Shown piece after piece: positions 6,782-8,822 of a stretch of DNA of 8,822 nt. The notes under the pieces are model-generated. The model was given only the letters and a program-made list of their open reading frames with translations. It did no database searches and was not told where the DNA came from. A program made the translations under genes and the position numbers. Every line of letters begins with the position of its first letter. Position 1 is the stretch's first letter. The stretch lies in assembly GCA_030838025.1 (NCBI GenBank), contig JAUTXM010000359.1, positions 1 through 8,822 of the forward strand. Direction: 5' to 3'. The stretch comes from Acidimicrobiaceae bacterium. Its GTDB lineage: Bacteria > Actinomycetota > Acidimicrobiia > Acidimicrobiales > Palsa-688.

Positions 6782-6804
6782 GGAGCGGACGGAAAGTAGC
6801 TGGT

Positions 6805-7128
6805 ATGAGCGACGACGACCGATGTTTCGTGTCCGAATGCGACCGACGGGCCGCCGCCTCGGTGTCCCGCCCCGATCTGCCGGGGTCGCTCCGGTTGTGC
6901 GCCACCCACACCGAGCAGTTCCGCCAGAGCAGTGACGGTTGGGGTATCACCTGGCCGGCGGGCGCCCCGACACCGACAACGGTCACCGCCCCCAGCAGCG
7001 ACACCTTGTGGGCGTACCGGCCCGAGCCCCGCACCGGCCTCCAGCCGCCGGCACCGGCCACTGACCCGGCCCGGCGGGGGCCCGCCAGTTGGTTCGAGGC
7101 CCGGCGCGCCAAACGCTCGCCCAAGTAG
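6805..7128 (+). CDS. Small putative zinc-binding protein of unknown function
   Basis: This 107-residue protein is not one I recognise. The first 40 residues carry Cys7-X4-Cys12 and, 20 residues on, Cys32-X2-His35 (LCATHTEQF), a pattern that could bind one zinc in a treble-clef or knuckle-like fold. The rest is rich in proline, threonine and alanine, looks disordered (about 50-95) and ends in a basic tail (FEARRAKRSPK). There is no signal peptide or membrane helix. The ATG has GGAAAG eight bases upstream (6791-6796), and the gene sits divergently from the lipoprotein operon across a palindrome, which supports it being real. It converges on ispF with 63 bases between. The opposite strand is also open here but gives only arginine-rich shadow. 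It may be an orphan or lineage-specific gene. Confidence 0.6.
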   Translation: MSDDDRCFVSECDRRAAASVSRPDLPGSLRLCATHTEQFRQSSDGWGITWPAGAPTPTTVTAPSSDTLWAYRPEPRTGLQPPAPATDPARRGPASWFEARRAKRSPK

Positions 7129-7147
7129 CGGCCGGCCTGTGCCGTCA

Positions 7148-7179
7148 CCCGGCGCCGGGCGCGCCCGGGGAGGCCTTTT
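7148..7179. terminator. Possible terminator between convergent genes
   Basis: The 63-base gap between the small zinc protein and ispF holds two overlapping perfect palindromes, CCCGGCGCCGGG (7148-7159) and CCGGGCGCGCCCGG (7155-7168). A short T-run (7176-7179) follows seven bases later on the plus strand. The stems are very GC-rich, but the tract is not directly adjacent, so intrinsic termination is only plausible. Confidence 0.35.
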
Positions 7180-7191
7180 CCCAGATCGCCT

Positions 7192-7674
7192 TTAGGACGA
7201 TTCGAGCAGCACCACGGCGTAGCACGCGATGCCCTCCCGGCGGCCCAGCGCCCCGAGCCCCTCGGCCCGCTTGGCCTTCACGCTGACGGGGCCGCCCACG
7301 ACCGACCGCAGCCGGTCCTGCATGGCCGCCCGGTGAGGCGCCAGCCGGGGCGCCTCGAGGATGACGGTGCAGTCGATGTTGACCACGTGCCAGCCGTCGG
7401 CCGCGGCCCGGCGAATCGTCTCGGCCAGGAGGCGGATGCTGTCGGCGCCACGCCACGCAGGGTCGGAGTCGGGAAAATGGAGGCCCAGGTCGCCGAGGCC
7501 CGCGGCCCCGAGGACAGCGTCGGCCACGGCGTGGGCCACCACGTCGGCGTCGCTGTGGCCCGCCAAACCGGGTTCGCCGGGGAGGGTGACGCCGGCCAAG
7601 ATCAACGGCCGGGGCGCTTCGGTCTCGGGCGTGAAGGGGTGCACGTCGAAGCCCAGCCCGACGCGGATCGCCAT
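7192..7674 (-). CDS. ispF: 2-C-methyl-D-erythritol 2,4-cyclodiphosphate synthase
   Basis: This 160-residue protein, of normal family length, is IspF (EC 4.6.1.12). It cyclises CDP-methylerythritol 2-phosphate to methylerythritol 2,4-cyclodiphosphate with release of CMP, in the cytosolic MEP route to isoprenoids. The N-terminal GLGFDVHPF gives metal ligands Asp10 and His12, and GHSDADVVAHAVADAVLGAA gives the catalytic-loop His40 and the third metal ligand His48. GDLGLHFPDSDPAWRGADS, NIDCTVILEAPRLAPH and the C-terminal KAKRAEGLGALGRREGIACY complete the signature. The protein is a homotrimer in characterised species. Its ATG shares one base with the ispD stop (TGATG), so it should be translationally coupled. 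It ends in TAA. In many actinomycetes cysS follows ispF; here a convergent unrelated gene lies there instead. Confidence 0.97.
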   Translation of the reverse strand: MAIRVGLGFDVHPFTPETEAPRPLILAGVTLPGEPGLAGHSDADVVAHAVADAVLGAAGLGDLGLHFPDSDPAWRGADSIRLLAETIRRAAADGWHVVNIDCTVILEAPRLAPHRAAMQDRLRSVVGGPVSVKAKRAEGLGALGRREGIACYAVVLLESS

Positions 7675-8306
7675 CAGCGCTGCGCGAGCAGCACGCTCGC
7701 CAGGAGGAGGTCGTCGGGGGTAGTGAGCTTGAAGTTGCGGCGATCGCCGGGCACCGTGACCACCGTCCCGCCCATGGCTTCGATAAGGGCCGCGTCGTCG
7801 GTCGCCTCGGGCTCGCCGGCATGGGCCTTGCGGAGCGCGTCGGCCCGGAACGCCTGGGGCGTCTGAACCATGACGAGCTCGGCTCGGTCGAGGGTCTCGG
7901 TGACACGGTCGCCGCGGACTCGCTTGATCGTGTCGGCCACCGGGACGACGGCGATGGCGGCGTCGGCACTGGCACTGGCACTGGCGCGGATCGCGGCCAC
8001 GACCCGCTCGAACAGTTCGGGCCGGGCGAGCGGACGGGCGGCGTCGTGAACAACCACGATCTCGGCCGAGTCGGGGACGGCGGCCAGGCCCGCACGTACG
8101 GAGGCGGAGCGGGTGGTGCCGCCGGGCTGGGTTCCCGGCTCGAGCCGGTCAGGGGGCAGGACGACGACGACGCCGTCGCAGCTGGCGGCCGCCGCGGCCA
8201 CCGACCAGTCGAGGACTCGCCGGCCGAGCAGCGGTTCGAACTGTTTGGGCCCGCCGAATCGGGTGCCGGCCCCGGCCGCCACGACGATCGCCCAGACCTG
8301 ACCCAT
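7674..8306 (-). CDS. ispD: 2-C-methyl-D-erythritol 4-phosphate cytidylyltransferase
   Basis: This 210-residue protein is IspD (EC 2.7.7.60), which activates methylerythritol 4-phosphate with CTP two steps before IspF in the MEP pathway. The nucleotide loop VVAAGAGTRFGGPKQF (residues 8-23) carries Arg16 and Lys21, matching the catalytic Arg/Lys of the family. Next come TTRSASVRAGL, VVVHDAARP (84-92), PVADTIKRV, VQTPQAF, EATDDAALIEAMG and the closing NFKLTTPDDLLLA. The start is the ATG at 8306, eight residues before the first strand-loop motif and in line with family N-termini. The frame is open to a TTG at 8402, but those 32 residues are not IspD-like. TACGCT (plus-strand 8313-8318) six bases before the ATG suggests a leaderless message. 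A short Ser-Ala run (SASASA) in the middle comes from a hexanucleotide repeat at 7965-7982. The carD gene often found before ispD is not visible. Confidence 0.96.
   Translation of the reverse strand: MGQVWAIVVAAGAGTRFGGPKQFEPLLGRRVLDWSVAAAAASCDGVVVVLPPDRLEPGTQPGGTTRSASVRAGLAAVPDSAEIVVVHDAARPLARPELFERVVAAIRASASASADAAIAVVPVADTIKRVRGDRVTETLDRAELVMVQTPQAFRADALRKAHAGEPEATDDAALIEAMGGTVVTVPGDRRNFKLTTPDDLLLASVLLAQR
7965..7982. repeat. Hexanucleotide tandem repeat within ispD
   Basis: GGCACT occurs three times in a row and encodes SASASA on the minus strand. It lies in a helix/loop region between the HDAARP and PVADTIK blocks. It could change length by slippage without shifting the frame. Confidence 0.7.
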
Positions 8307-8312
8307 CGTCGG

Positions 8313-8318
8313 AGCGTA
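8313..8318 (-). promoter_or_regulatory. Possible -10 element for a leaderless ispD-ispF transcript
   Basis: The minus strand reads TACGCT, then six bases, then the ispD ATG. This is the TANNNT-to-start spacing of many leaderless actinomycete genes, and no Shine-Dalgarno lies before this ATG. No clear -35 is found. Confidence 0.35.
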
Positions 8319-8702
8319 GCGTCCGGTGTTTGCGGGCCTCCCGGCGTCCGCAACGGTGACGGAAGGTGTTGTTGGGGCGCCATCTTTCCTCCCGCCTCGC
8401 AACTGGCCTCGAGCGACGTCATCGGGGTTCAGCTCAACCGTCCGGCCCTGACAACGACCGGCGATCGAGTTTCGCCTGGCCGACGGGGCGTCCCACGCCG
8501 ACGCCCCTGGCGGGCCCTGCGACTCGACGAGGACATCGGCGGTTTCGAGTCCGCCGTTCGACCGCCAGTGCCACGCGGGTGGGGCGCCTGCCCTGCGACG
8601 TCGACGGCCCTTGGACGCCGTTTGGCCGACGATGTGCTGACTTCCGGGCCCAGGTCACACCATGGGAGGTCGAGCACTACCTGGCGGAGGCTCAACCCCG
8701 CG
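8319..8702. other. Stretch without recognisable gene upstream of ispD
   Basis: I see no gene here that I can support. Frames on both strands are open for 70-115 codons, but the products are arginine/proline-rich with no motif, as expected of GC-rich non-coding DNA. One plus-strand frame (8366-8710) ends PWEVEHYLAEAQPRVW, which looks slightly protein-like and stops inside the palindrome that follows; it could be the tail of a decayed gene. A minus-strand GGGAGGAAAG followed by ATG at 8383 looks like a ribosome site, but the frame it opens is a shadow of ispD. Confidence 0.4.
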
Positions 8703-8787
8703 TCTGGTAGGGATCTGGGTCTCTGGTAGGGGTCTGGTAGCCGCTGGCGGTGTCAGATCCCCGCCAGAGACTCAGATCCCTACCAGA
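8703..8787. repeat. 85-bp near-palindrome built of four 15-mers
   Basis: The 24-base arms 8703-8726 and 8764-8787 are inverted copies with one mismatch, and the symmetry continues more weakly inward (8727-8736 against 8754-8763). Each arm holds two copies of TCTGGTAGGGATCTG with 19-bp period: 8703-8717 and 8722-8736 on the plus strand, 8773-8787 and 8754-8768 on the minus strand. The two outer copies are identical, and the inner ones differ by one and two bases. A further partial TCTGGTAG begins at 8733. No T-run follows either arm, so an ordinary terminator is less likely than a binding array, a cruciform site or a REP/MITE-like element. Confidence 0.85.
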
Positions 8788-8822
8788 AACCGTGAGCCGA
8801 CCCACTGGTGCGGGGCGGTGGG

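Noticed and set aside
7145..8422. 425-codon minus-strand frame, including an ATG at 8383 with a good ribosome site (GGGAGGAAAG)
   Set aside because: Runs through ispD and ispF out of frame and gives Ser/Pro/Arg-rich sequence; the ribosome-site match is probably chance.
8703..8787. CRISPR array or tRNA-like structure at the right end
   Set aside because: Only four 15-mers, half of them inverted, with no spacers of regular length; no cloverleaf can be drawn.

Overview
The window is GC-rich throughout and tightly packed. Short or overlapping gene junctions, an Lhr-type helicase, a fused-order ispD-ispF pair and many GTG/TTG-prone reading frames suggest a high-GC actinomycete, perhaps of the Acidimicrobiia type. 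That placement is an inference from gene content and style; no rRNA or tRNA is present to confirm it.

Left part, plus strand (2-4629): the C-terminal part of an Lhr-family ATP-dependent helicase, cut by the window edge; a YtcJ-like metal-dependent amidohydrolase; a homospermidine synthase whose ATG overlaps the amidohydrolase stop (ATGA); and, 29 bases on, a soluble protein with a Tim44-like domain and a C-terminal four-cysteine zinc ribbon.

Middle part, minus strand (6693-4653): three genes that read as one operon. They are a small serine/glycine-rich lipoprotein (DUF1190/YgiB-YjfM-like, starting at TTG), a glutathionylspermidine-synthase-like ATP-grasp ligase (YjfC/YgiC type) and a four-helix DUF350 membrane protein (YjfL type). 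E. coli keeps the same three families together as yjfL-yjfM-yjfC. Here the set converges on the homospermidine synthase/Tim44 pair, so a polyamine-making enzyme and a ligase of the polyamine-amide-forming family lie within about 1.2 kb of each other. The most interesting reading of the window is that these genes form one polyamine-conjugate, membrane-associated system. The lipoprotein ends in Gly-Gly, and glutathionylspermidine synthase joins a C-terminal glycine carboxylate to a polyamine, so the lipoprotein tail is a candidate substrate.

Right part: a 111-base divergent intergenic region with a 26-bp interrupted palindrome separates the lipoprotein operon from a small plus-strand protein with a CX4C...CX2H metal-binding pattern. 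After a convergent junction come ispF and ispD on the minus strand (MEP isoprenoid pathway), overlapping by one base (TGATG). The last 516 bases hold no recognisable gene but end in an 85-bp near-palindrome made of four copies of a 15-mer, two in each direction at a 19-bp period. It is a strong candidate for a protein-binding array, a cruciform or a small mobile/REP-like element.
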